Shown one piece after another: positions 35,793-44,083 of a stretch of 64,000 bases of DNA (position 1 is its first letter; each line of letters starts with the position of its first letter). The DNA comes from Pseudomonas sp. EpS/L25. GTDB taxonomy: Bacteria; Pseudomonadota; Gammaproteobacteria; Pseudomonadales; Pseudomonadaceae. The notes under the pieces are model-generated. The model was given only the letters and a program-made list of their open reading frames with translations. It did not search any database and was not told the origin of the DNA. A program made the position numbers and the translations under genes. The stretch covers positions 400,027 to 464,026 of the forward strand of contig NZ_LNUP01000002.1 in assembly GCF_001512295.1 (NCBI RefSeq). Direction: 5' to 3'.

Positions 35793-37064
35793 ATGCCGGG
35801 TTCGCTGATCAATAGACTGAGTTTTCTGGCCCTGGGCGGCCTGATGGTCCTGCAGTTCGGCGTGTTCGAGCAGAGCCCCACCAACCCGGTGGGCATCCGC
35901 TACGTGGGCGAGCTGTACCTGGCGATTTGCCTGGGGTTCTTCGCGCTCTTCACCCTGAGCACCTGGCATCGGCCGCAACGCGACTACCGTCTGCTGATGG
36001 CCTTCTGCCTATTCTCGACGGTGGTGTTCTGCGGCCTGCCGGCGGTGTTCGCCCAACTGTTCTGGGGCCAGCCGCTGGTCTACGGTCTCATCGAGGAGCG
36101 GCGGGTGCTCTACTGCTTCAGTGCCTTCCTGGTGCTGTACCTGGCCAAGCGGCTGACCGCCGCCCAGTTCGAGAACCTGATCATCCTGGTCGGCCTGTTG
36201 TCGGCGCTGCTGTGCTGGCTGTCCTATTTCAAGATGCTCCCCGACCTGCGCGAGGAGGTGAAGGACCTCAGTCGGCCCGGACGAGCCTCCACCGGCGCAG
36301 GTGCCATCTTCTTCGGCTACTTCATCTGCATCTATTTCGCCGGTCGCGGGCGTTCCTTCCTCGACGGCCAGTTGCGGCCCAAGCTGCGCAACGGGGCGCT
36401 GGCGCTATTCTTCCTGGCCACCATCGTGGTGGTGCTGCAGACCCGCCAGCTGATCATCGTCTGCATGGTGTTCACCATCCTGGCGCTGCGCGCCCGGCTG
36501 ATCGGTCCGGCGCTGTTCGGCGCCATCGCCATCGCGCCGCTGATCCTCTATCCGCACCTGCTGGAAACCCTCGGCTTCAACCTGGATTTCTATGCGCGTT
36601 CGGTGCAGGAAGGGCCCACCGACAACGTCCGGGAGAACACCATCTCCCAGATCATCAATCACCTGCAGCTGTACAACGGCCTACCCAGTGGTAGCCTCAG
36701 CCTGATGTGGAACGACGGCTTCAAGCCGATCTTCGGCGACTACTTCTTCCTCTCCGACGTCGGCATCTTCGGTACCGTGTTCCGCTTCGGCTTCCTGTCG
36801 GTCCTGGTCATTCCCATCGGGCTCGCCGTCCATTACCTGGTGGCTCGCAAGCTGTCGCGGGACCTGGAATTCACCCTGGCGGTGTTCCTCGCCTTCATGG
36901 TCATCTGGCCGCTGCAAGGGCTGTTCGAGTACCAGGGTACCTCGGCCCTGCTGTTCGTCATGCAGGCGCTCAAGACCTTCCACGGCGCGCCCCAGTATGA
37001 CGTGTTGACCATGCACGAGCGCCCGGGGGCACTGCCACCCGGACGCCAGCCGTTACCGGTCTAG
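35793..37064 (+). CDS. Wzy/O-antigen ligase-like membrane protein
   Basis: 423 residues, about 10-12 transmembrane helices, with one large periplasmic loop (about 265-325: NLDFYARSVQEGPTDNVRENT through NGLPSGSLSLMWNDGFKPIFGDY) between late helices. That pattern is typical of polysaccharide polymerases and O-antigen ligases. GAGGAG lies upstream of the ATG. It follows the GT-C-like gene closely and is probably in one transcript with it. Its stop codon shares a CTAG with the convergent sulfur-transporter gene. Specific polymer unknown. Confidence 0.65.
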   Translation: MPGSLINRLSFLALGGLMVLQFGVFEQSPTNPVGIRYVGELYLAICLGFFALFTLSTWHRPQRDYRLLMAFCLFSTVVFCGLPAVFAQLFWGQPLVYGLIEERRVLYCFSAFLVLYLAKRLTAAQFENLIILVGLLSALLCWLSYFKMLPDLREEVKDLSRPGRASTGAGAIFFGYFICIYFAGRGRSFLDGQLRPKLRNGALALFFLATIVVVLQTRQLIIVCMVFTILALRARLIGPALFGAIAIAPLILYPHLLETLGFNLDFYARSVQEGPTDNVRENTISQIINHLQLYNGLPSGSLSLMWNDGFKPIFGDYFFLSDVGIFGTVFRFGFLSVLVIPIGLAVHYLVARKLSRDLEFTLAVFLAFMVIWPLQGLFEYQGTSALLFVMQALKTFHGAPQYDVLTMHERPGALPPGRQPLPV

Positions 37065-38272
37065 CAACCAGTCAGGCGTTCCACGCGGCGCTCGCCGGGG
37101 AAGAACAGCGGACGCAGCCGTACGCCGACGCTGTTGCCGGCGAAGGCCGCCACCAGCCACAGCCAGCCGTGCAGGCTGCCCGAGGCGATGCCGCTGAAGT
37201 AGGCGCCGATGTTGCAGCCGTAGGCCAGGCGCGCGCCGTAGCCCAGCAACAGGCCGCCGATGACCGCCGCCACCAGTGAGCGCACGGGGATGCGCAGGCT
37301 GGGCGCGAAGCGACCCGCCAGGCCCGCGGCGATCAGGGCACCGAGCACGATGCCGAGGTTCATCACGCTGGTGACGTCGAACCAGAACGGCTCGGCCAGC
37401 GCCTTGGCATTGGCCGGTTGCCGCCAGAAGGCCCAGCCGGAGACATCCAGGCCCAGCAAGCCGGCACCCTTGGCGCCCCAGAGGGCGAAGGCCGAGGTGA
37501 TGCCCCAGGGGCGACCGGCCAGGGCCAGGGTGACGAAGTTGAGCAGCGCCAGGGCGATGGCGCCCCACACCAGCGGCCAGTGACCGCGCAGCAGGCGCGC
37601 CGCACCCTGGTGCTCACCGGGCGCCGTGGCTTCCAATCGACCGTGGCGCCGCCGCTCCAGTACCACCGAGATCCAGGCGATCAGGGCGAAGGCCGCCAGG
37701 CTGGCCAGGATGCCGGGCAGTACGCCCAGGCTGGTCACCAGCGAGGTGGGCGGCAGGCTGGGCAGGGCGAACCACCAGCCCAGGTGATGGGTGGCGACCA
37801 CCGAGCCGATGATGAAGAACAGCAGGGTCACCAGCATCCGGGCGTTGCCGCCACCCACAGTGAAGAGGGTGCCGGAGGCGCAGCCGCCGCCCAGTTGCAT
37901 GCCGATGCCGAACAGGAAGGCGCCGATCGCCACCGAGGTGGACAGCGGCGAGACGTTGCCCCGCACCGCTTCACCGAAGAGGCTGCCGGCGCCCAGCGCA
38001 GGGAAGAACAGCAGCACCGCGATGGCCAACATCACCATCTGGGCGCGCAGGCCGGCGCCGCGACGGTCGCGGATGAGCACCCGCCAGGCCGAGGTGAAGC
38101 CGAAGGCCGCATGGTAGAGCGTCAGGCCCAGGGCACCGCCGACCAGCAGCAGGAGCGCCTGGCGGCTCCCCACGGTCTGGCCGACGAAGATCATGCCCAG
38201 GGCGAGCAGGAGCGCTGCCCCAAGTGCGGCCCAGGGCAAGCGGGGGGCGGAGAGGGTGGAGGTCTGCTGCAT
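37061..38272 (-). CDS. YeeE/YedE (TsuA-like) sulfur-compound transporter
   Basis: 403 residues with about 12 transmembrane segments and two internally related halves. The conserved cysteine motifs of the family are present: GGGCASGTLFTVGGG in the first half and YGCNIGAYFSGI in the second; they pass thiosulfate by transient bonding to cysteines in the TsuA structure. GGAAAG precedes the ATG. No TusA-like or thiosulfate gene is adjacent. A perfect 17-bp dyad lies 29 bp upstream and may be its operator. Confidence 0.85.
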   Translation of the reverse strand: MQQTSTLSAPRLPWAALGAALLLALGMIFVGQTVGSRQALLLLVGGALGLTLYHAAFGFTSAWRVLIRDRRGAGLRAQMVMLAIAVLLFFPALGAGSLFGEAVRGNVSPLSTSVAIGAFLFGIGMQLGGGCASGTLFTVGGGNARMLVTLLFFIIGSVVATHHLGWWFALPSLPPTSLVTSLGVLPGILASLAAFALIAWISVVLERRRHGRLEATAPGEHQGAARLLRGHWPLVWGAIALALLNFVTLALAGRPWGITSAFALWGAKGAGLLGLDVSGWAFWRQPANAKALAEPFWFDVTSVMNLGIVLGALIAAGLAGRFAPSLRIPVRSLVAAVIGGLLLGYGARLAYGCNIGAYFSGIASGSLHGWLWLVAAFAGNSVGVRLRPLFFPGERRVERLTGC

Positions 38273-38300
38273 TATCTTTCCAGTAGCTTCGAACTAAAGT

Positions 38301-38317
38301 CCGACTATTTTAGTCGG
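38301..38317. promoter_or_regulatory. Dyad upstream of the sulfur transporter
   Basis: CCGACTA-TTT-TAGTCGG is a perfect inverted repeat with a 3-nt centre, 29 bp upstream of the transporter start. It could be an operator, or a leader hairpin if the transcript starts above it. Confidence 0.5.
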
Positions 38318-38460
38318 GCTTGCTGCCGGTGCCCACAGGCCAGATCCCGGTTGTTGAATGAATCCGTTACAAGCTTATAGCTCGTGGTTATAACGTCGGC
38401 TAATCGGTCGTTTGCTGTGGAACGTGGTCAAAGCGGCCTGAAGTCCTTCCGGGAGTCGCC

Positions 38461-39594
38461 GTGTCGTCCGTTGCCCGCTTGCCGTTTTCGCTTTCTCTGT
38501 CGCCCCGAGCCTGGCGCTGGGCCACGATCCTGCTGGTGTTGCTGCTGGGCGGCTGTAGCCTGACACCCACCGCGCCAGGCCCGCAGCGTTCCCCGGCGGA
38601 GGTCCGGGCCGAACTCCTGCGCCTGCTACCGACCAGCGTGGCGGATCGCCAGGGTTGGGCCGCTGACATCCAGACCGCCTTCAGTACCCAGCGCCTCGAA
38701 CCTTCGACCGAGAATCTCTGCGCCGTGCTGGCGGTGGCGGAGCAGGAGTCCACCTACCGAGTCGATCCGCCGGTACCCGGCCTCGGTCGCATTGCGCGTG
38801 AGGAGATCGACCGGCGCGCCGCCCGGGCCTACGTGCCACAACTGCTGGTGCGTACGGCGCTGAATCTTCAGTCACCCACCGGCAAGACCTACGCCGAACG
38901 CCTGGACGGCGCGCGCACCGAGCGTGAACTGAGCCTGATCTTCGAGGACTTCATCGCCATGGTGCCGCTGGGCGGCCAGTTGTTCGGCCGCTTCAATCCG
39001 GTGCGCACCGGCGGTCCCATGCAGGTCAGCATCGAGTTCGCCGAGGCCCACGCCCGCGACTATCCCTATGACCGGCAGGGCTCCATCCGCCATGAGGTGT
39101 TCAGCCGTCGCGGTGGTCTCTACTTCGGCACCGCGCACCTGCTCGGCTATCCCGTCGACTATCCCTCGCCGCTCTACCGCTTCGCCGATTTCAACGCCGG
39201 CTGGTACGCCAGTCGCAACGCTGCCTTCCAGAGCGCGGTGAGTCGAGCCGCCGGAGTGAAGCTGGCGCTGGACGGCGATCTGGTGGTGCCGGGCTCGCGG
39301 GCCATGGGCGAGACCGAGCGGGCAGTGAACCGCCTGGCGCCGGCCCTGGGCATGAGCGACATCGCCATTCGCCATGACCTGGAAGCGGGCGCTTCGGTGG
39401 AGTTCGCCGAGACCGATCTCTACGCCAAGGTCTATGCCCTGGCCGAGCGCAAGGCCGGACGGACACTGCCGCGCGCCGTGCTGCCGGGCATCACCCTGGA
39501 AAGTCCCAAGATCACCCGTAACCTCACTACCGCCTGGTTCGCCCAGCGGGTCGAGGAGCGCTGGCAGCGCTGCCTGAGCCGTGCCAAAGGCTGA
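38461..39594 (+). CDS. DUF1615-family lipoprotein
   Basis: 377 residues with a lipobox LLGGC near residue 32, so the mature protein starts at that cysteine and is anchored in the envelope. The body matches DUF1615: LCAVLAVAEQESTYRVDPPVPGLGRIA (a lysozyme-like helix with a glutamate), GGPMQVSIEFAEAHARDYPY and YRFADFNAGWYASRNAAFQ. The fold resembles transglycosylases, but activity is not shown for the family. The start is a GTG. It stands alone between the sulfur transporter and a small hypothetical gene. Confidence 0.82.
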   Translation: MSSVARLPFSLSLSPRAWRWATILLVLLLGGCSLTPTAPGPQRSPAEVRAELLRLLPTSVADRQGWAADIQTAFSTQRLEPSTENLCAVLAVAEQESTYRVDPPVPGLGRIAREEIDRRAARAYVPQLLVRTALNLQSPTGKTYAERLDGARTERELSLIFEDFIAMVPLGGQLFGRFNPVRTGGPMQVSIEFAEAHARDYPYDRQGSIRHEVFSRRGGLYFGTAHLLGYPVDYPSPLYRFADFNAGWYASRNAAFQSAVSRAAGVKLALDGDLVVPGSRAMGETERAVNRLAPALGMSDIAIRHDLEAGASVEFAETDLYAKVYALAERKAGRTLPRAVLPGITLESPKITRNLTTAWFAQRVEERWQRCLSRAKG

Positions 39595-39737
39595 CGGCGG
39601 CAGTCGTCGCCGAACGGTGGCGCCTGGCGGACGAGGATCAAGGGAGGGGATGGCACTTAGCCAGACTATTGGCCTACCATGGCGGCATACAGCGGCCTTG
39701 CGCCGTCCGGTTCTGGTGTAGTCCCTTAGAGGTCCAG

Positions 39738-40094
39738 ATGGCCGATGTCCCTTCCGGGTCCGGGTTGACGCTCGTCGTCGACCAGCCCAACCCTGCGCCC
39801 AGTCTGCGCATTCCGCCGCGCGAGCAGGCCAAGGCGCTGCGCCTGCTGCGTACTCTCGGCCTGGAAGCCGATACCCCACCCGAGCTGGTGCTGGCCTGGC
39901 TGGAGCGGCGCGGCGGTGGCTGTTCACTACCCGAGGCGGCGCGCCAGATCGGCCTGGGCAACTGGCTGGGAATCACCACCAGTCTGGCCGATCTCACGCA
40001 AAACCTGGCGCGCTTCGAGGCGGCCTACGCCCTGGACAGGGTGCTCGACTCCCTGGCCGTGCTGGCCGAACGCTCGCCGCCGGAATCCCGCTGA
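39738..40094 (+). CDS. Hypothetical protein
   Basis: 118 residues, start chosen at the ATG preceded by AGAGG. No signal peptide or membrane helix. The protein has a variable N-terminus (about 25 residues) and an all-helical body: REQAKALRLLRTLGLEADTPPELVLAWLERRG, then LPEAARQIGLGNWLGITTSLADL. I do not recognise a family. It is convergent with the gluconolactonase gene. Confidence 0.55.
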   Translation: MADVPSGSGLTLVVDQPNPAPSLRIPPREQAKALRLLRTLGLEADTPPELVLAWLERRGGGCSLPEAARQIGLGNWLGITTSLADLTQNLARFEAAYALDRVLDSLAVLAERSPPESR

Positions 40095-40177
40095 CGGCTG
40101 GCTGGCCGGCCGGGCTCGGCGACGCCATGTCGACAAGGGCCTCGCCTGAGCTTCGCTCCTCGACCTTCCTCCCGAAC

Positions 40178-41257
40178 CTACAGCCCGGCGCCGCGGATAT
40201 TGACATAGAGGCTGTACAGCGAGTGGGAGCCGGCCATGAACAGCCGGTTGCCTTCCGCTCCGCCGAAGCACAGGTTCGGGCAGCGCTCCGGCAGGTGGAC
40301 ATGGCCCAGTGCCTTGCCGCTCGGATCGAAGACCCGCACTCCGTCGAGGGCCTCGGGCTTGGCCGCCGGCGCGCCGCTGCTGCCCCAGCCGCACCAGAGA
40401 TTGCCCGCCACGTCGCACTTGATGCCGTCCAGGGCGCCGTACTCCAGCGCCTCGATGTGCTTGCGCCGTTCCCCCAGGCTGCCATCGTCCTGGACGCCAT
40501 AGGCCCACACCAGGCGATTGGGCTTGGCGCGGCCTTCCACCACGTAGAGCAGCTTCTCGTCCGGCGAGAAGGCCAGACCGTTGGGGCCGTTGAGCTCGTC
40601 GATCACCCGTGTCACCACCAGGCTCTCGCCATCGATGCGATAGACCCCATCGGGCTGTTCGGTCTTGACCCGGTGGCCCTCGTAGTCGCTGTTGGCCTGG
40701 AACGGCGGATCGCTGAACCAGATGGAGCCATCGCGCTTGACCACCACGTCGTTGGGCGAATTGAACGGCTTGCCGTCGAAGGCGTCGGCCAGCACCGTGA
40801 GGCGCCCGTCATGCTCGGTGCGGGTGATCCGCCGGCCCAGGCCGTGAGTGGTCGAGCCTTCGCAGGCGATCAGCCGACCCTGGCGGTCACGGGTCAGGCC
40901 ATTGGCGAAGTTGGACTGGGCACGATAGGTGTCCAGTCGGCCGCTCACCTCGTCCCAGCGCATGATGCGGTTGTTGGGAATGTCGCTCAGCAGCAGGTAG
41001 TTGCCGTCACCGATCCAGACCGGACCTTCGGCCCAACGCAGGCCAGTGGCCAGGCGTTCGACGCTGGCATTGAAGAGGCGCAGTTCTAGGAAGCGGTCGT
41101 CGAGGATCTCGATCAGGGGATCGGGGTAGCGCTGGCCGAGGGGTTCGGCGGCTCGGCCCAGCGCGGGCAGGGCGAGCGCGGTGCCGCAGACGAGGCCGTG
41201 CTGGAGCAGGCGGCGACGGGATAGCGGTCGGGCAAGGCCCGGGAAGGCGTCGGTCAT
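40178..41257 (-). CDS. Tat-exported SMP-30/gluconolactonase-family lactonase
   Basis: 359 residues. A twin-arginine signal (SRRRLLQHGLVCGTALALPALGRAA) targets it to the periplasm. The beta-propeller shows SMP-30 metal ligands: E in WAEGPVWIGDG, N in NSPNDVVVK and D in LAFSPDEKLLYV. These enzymes open gluconolactone or other aldonolactones. AAGGA precedes the ATG. The leader contains the TCATACGA operator core shared with the glucarate and talarate genes, linking it to sugar-acid catabolism: periplasmic lactone opening, MFS import, then dehydration (inference). Confidence 0.87.
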   Translation of the reverse strand: MTDAFPGLARPLSRRRLLQHGLVCGTALALPALGRAAEPLGQRYPDPLIEILDDRFLELRLFNASVERLATGLRWAEGPVWIGDGNYLLLSDIPNNRIMRWDEVSGRLDTYRAQSNFANGLTRDRQGRLIACEGSTTHGLGRRITRTEHDGRLTVLADAFDGKPFNSPNDVVVKRDGSIWFSDPPFQANSDYEGHRVKTEQPDGVYRIDGESLVVTRVIDELNGPNGLAFSPDEKLLYVVEGRAKPNRLVWAYGVQDDGSLGERRKHIEALEYGALDGIKCDVAGNLWCGWGSSGAPAAKPEALDGVRVFDPSGKALGHVHLPERCPNLCFGGAEGNRLFMAGSHSLYSLYVNIRGAGL

Positions 41258-41334
41258 GAAGCGAGTCCTTGATTGTTATTGTGGGCAAGGCGCGGATCGT
41301 CCTCCACGGCAGGCCGCCGACTGCAGGAGAATAA

Positions 41335-41353
41335 TCATACGACATCATATGAC
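41335..41353. promoter_or_regulatory. Degenerate sugar-acid operator upstream of the gluconolactonase
   Basis: TCATACGA (41335-41342) is followed by ATCATATGAC. On the minus strand AGTCATATGATGTCG matches 12 of 15 bases of the operator found at 11264 and 21901. Confidence 0.5.
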
Positions 41354-41385
41354 TTGTGGCGTGGCGCGCCAACCGGTGGAGGCGC

Positions 41386-42648
41386 TCAGCTGGCGTCGAG
41401 CGTCAGGCAGGTCCGTCCGCGACCCTGGCACTTGGCTTGGTAGAGGCGGCGGTCGGCTTCATGGAGGAAGCCTTCCAGGTCGTCGGGCGTCCCGGCGAAG
41501 ACCCCGGCGCTGAACGACAGCGGTGGTGCCCCGGGCGCATAGGTCTGCGCCTGGCAGTAGCGACGCAGCAGATCCAGCGCCTGCAGCAATTGCTCCGGCG
41601 GCATGCGGCTGACCACGGCGAATTCCTCACCGCCCAGGCGCCCGGTGAGATCCTGGGGCAGGGTGCGTGCCAGGGCCTGGGCGAACACCAGCAGGGCGCT
41701 GTCGCCGCTGGCATGGCCGTGTTCGTCGTTGATGCGCTTGAAGTGATCCAGATCGAGCATGGCCACGCTCAGCGACTGGCCTTCCCGCTCGGCCTGGCGA
41801 AACCATTCCAGCGCCTGCTCCTGGAAGGAGCGGCGATTGCGCAGCCCGGTCAGGGAATCGTACTGGGCGGCATGGGTCAGGGCCCGCAGCAGATCGCGGC
41901 GCTCCAGCGTGGACACCACTCGGCAGTTGAGCTCTTCGGGACAGAAGGGTTTGCGCAGGAAGTCGTCCGCCCCCTGCTTGATGAACTTGGCGCTGAGCGA
42001 ACCCTTCTCATCGGCCGAGAGGCCGATGATGCAGAGGTCGTTGCGACGCAGTTTCTGGCGCAGCGTCTGCACCAGTTCGAAGCCACTGAGTCCCGGCATG
42101 CTGTGGTCGACCACCAGCAGGTCGATGTCGGGCTGCTCCTGCAACAGGCGCAGGGCTTCATTGCCGTCGCGGGCGTCCAGCAACTGATAGCGGTGGGGCG
42201 TCAGTACGTGGCGAATGTAGTTGCGGGTGGCATCGGAATCCTCGGCGATGAGGATCTTCACCCCGGTATTGCTCTCCAGCCGCCGTAGCAGGCGAAAGGC
42301 GAATTCGTATGAGTATTGGCTTTCCTTGAGTACGTAGTCGACCACGCCCTTGGTCAGCAGGTCGTCACGGCGGCGCTCGTCATAGGAGCCGCTGAGCACG
42401 ATGCAGGGCAGTCGGTAACGCAGTACCAGGTCGACGCTCTCGCCCTTGGGTGCGTCGGGCAGGTTGAGATCCACCAGGGCGGCGAAGAACAGCTCGGCGG
42501 AGGTCTCCAGCATCACCTCGGCTTCGGCCAGGGTGGCGCAGAACACCGGCTCGAAGTCACGCTGCTGACGAAAGAGGTGCGCCAGGATCTTGAGGACCAT
42601 GGGGCTGTCTTCGATGACCAGGATGGAACGCACCGGTAACTCCTGCAT
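41386..42648 (-). CDS. Response regulator with two receiver domains and GGDEF output
   Basis: 420 residues. REC1 (about 8-120) has EDS near the start and DLNLPD as the phospho-acceptor loop. REC2 (about 131-248) has IAEDSDATR, VVDHSMPG and KPF. The GGDEF domain (about 255-415) has an intact RLGGEEFAVV and FKRINDEHGHASGD. The RxxD inhibitory site is absent. It should make c-di-GMP under control of a histidine kinase that is not adjacent. It begins a run of three c-di-GMP genes on the same strand; each has its own leader of 75 bp or more. Confidence 0.9.
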   Translation of the reverse strand: MQELPVRSILVIEDSPMVLKILAHLFRQQRDFEPVFCATLAEAEVMLETSAELFFAALVDLNLPDAPKGESVDLVLRYRLPCIVLSGSYDERRRDDLLTKGVVDYVLKESQYSYEFAFRLLRRLESNTGVKILIAEDSDATRNYIRHVLTPHRYQLLDARDGNEALRLLQEQPDIDLLVVDHSMPGLSGFELVQTLRQKLRRNDLCIIGLSADEKGSLSAKFIKQGADDFLRKPFCPEELNCRVVSTLERRDLLRALTHAAQYDSLTGLRNRRSFQEQALEWFRQAEREGQSLSVAMLDLDHFKRINDEHGHASGDSALLVFAQALARTLPQDLTGRLGGEEFAVVSRMPPEQLLQALDLLRRYCQAQTYAPGAPPLSFSAGVFAGTPDDLEGFLHEADRRLYQAKCQGRGRTCLTLDAS

Positions 42649-42762
42649 GAGGCAATGATCGACCGAGCGCGGGGCCGGGCGGTTGGGCGGGATTCACCCC
42701 CCGTCATATCGACCGCGCGACCGACAACTTGAAGGTTGATGATCACGCCTGTCAGGCCCGGA

Positions 42763-44007
42763 CTAGAGCTCTTCGAGCTGCCGATGGCGGGGCAGTCGCA
42801 GGGCCTCGTCGCGAGGCAACGGTCTGCTCAGCAGGTTGCCCTGTACCTTGTCGACATTCAAGGCTTTCAGGGCTTGGAGTTCGGCCAGGGTTTCCACCCC
42901 CTCGGCGATGACCTCCTTGCCGGTCTCCCGGGCGAAGGCGATGATCGCCGAAGCCAGCGCTCGTCGCTCGGCATCGTGGTCGATGTCGCGTACCAGGCTC
43001 ATGTCCAGCTTGATCATGTCCGGTCGCAGCCGGAGGATGTGCCTCAGGCTCGCATAGCCGGCGCCGGCATCGTCGATCGCCAGCCGGACCCCCTGGCGGC
43101 GCAACGGCTGCAACTGGGCATGCAGGGTGTCGTAGTCGTCCACCTCGGCATGCTCGGTGATCTCCAGCACCAGCCGTCCGGGAGCGGTACCGGCCAGCAG
43201 CGCCGGCAGGCGCCCGCCGAGGATGGTCTGCGGCGAGCAGTTCATGGTCAGGTAGCTGTCGCCCGGCAGGCCCTGCAGCCCTTGCAGGGCGTAGCGCATG
43301 GCGCTCTCTTCGAGTTCGTCGCCGAGACCCACTGCGCTGGCCTCGGAGAACCACAGGTCGGGGCTGCGCTGCGGCGGGCAATGGAAGCGCGACAGCGACT
43401 CCCAGCCAGCGATGCGCAGGTCTGCCAGGTAGTAGATCGGCTGGTAGACGATGCTCGGTTGGTGCGCCGCCACGGCACCCTGGATGCGCTGGCGCATCTC
43501 CACCTGGCCGCGCCGACTGGAAACGTCCAGGCTGAGCCGATCGGCGACCAGCTCGGCGAAGGTGCGCACCAGCTCCAGGTCACGCGGGCTCAGAGTGGGG
43601 TCGGGCTGGTACTTGAAGCAGCAGAAGGTGCCGAACAATTCGCCGTCGTTCAGGCGCACGGGTACGCTCAGGTGCGCCCCGATGGGCACGCTGCGGGTCT
43701 CCGGGATCAGGCGTGTGGCACCCAGGGCACGGGTGTCCGGGATGAATTCGGGCAGGTGGCCCTTGACCACCTGCTGGCAATAGCCCTGGCTGAGCGGCAG
43801 GGCGTCACCGGCCTTGAGCGGAGCCCCTGGCTCGGCGTCGACGTTACGGAATACGCGATCCTGCTGGCGGAATTCGGCGAGAAAGGCCACGTCCATGTCT
43901 AGATGGGTGCGCAGCGCGTGCAGCACCTTGTCGATGCAGCCTTGGCTGCTCAGCTCTCCCGTGTCCAGGCCGACGACATCCAACAACTCGGTACTCGAAG
44001 CCCTCAT
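42763..44007 (-). CDS. GAF-EAL c-di-GMP phosphodiesterase-like protein
   Basis: 414 residues from the ATG preceded by AGGAGTGAGG. The GAF domain (about 15-160) is followed by EAL (about 175-405). Most catalytic residues are visible: YQPI, NCSP, LEITEH, IDDAGAGYASL, KLDMSL and AEGVET. The signature EAL itself reads ESL (GWESLSRFH), keeping the catalytic glutamate, so activity is plausible but reduced activity cannot be excluded. The GAF domain is expected to sense a small molecule or redox state. It is flanked by two other c-di-GMP genes. Confidence 0.85.
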   Translation of the reverse strand: MRASSTELLDVVGLDTGELSSQGCIDKVLHALRTHLDMDVAFLAEFRQQDRVFRNVDAEPGAPLKAGDALPLSQGYCQQVVKGHLPEFIPDTRALGATRLIPETRSVPIGAHLSVPVRLNDGELFGTFCCFKYQPDPTLSPRDLELVRTFAELVADRLSLDVSSRRGQVEMRQRIQGAVAAHQPSIVYQPIYYLADLRIAGWESLSRFHCPPQRSPDLWFSEASAVGLGDELEESAMRYALQGLQGLPGDSYLTMNCSPQTILGGRLPALLAGTAPGRLVLEITEHAEVDDYDTLHAQLQPLRRQGVRLAIDDAGAGYASLRHILRLRPDMIKLDMSLVRDIDHDAERRALASAIIAFARETGKEVIAEGVETLAELQALKALNVDKVQGNLLSRPLPRDEALRLPRHRQLEEL

Positions 44008-44083
44008 GTCCTCACTCCTGGGGATACCACGACACTGAACCAGTGTAGAGGCTGAAGTGAATTTGTCAGTCAAATGATATCGA

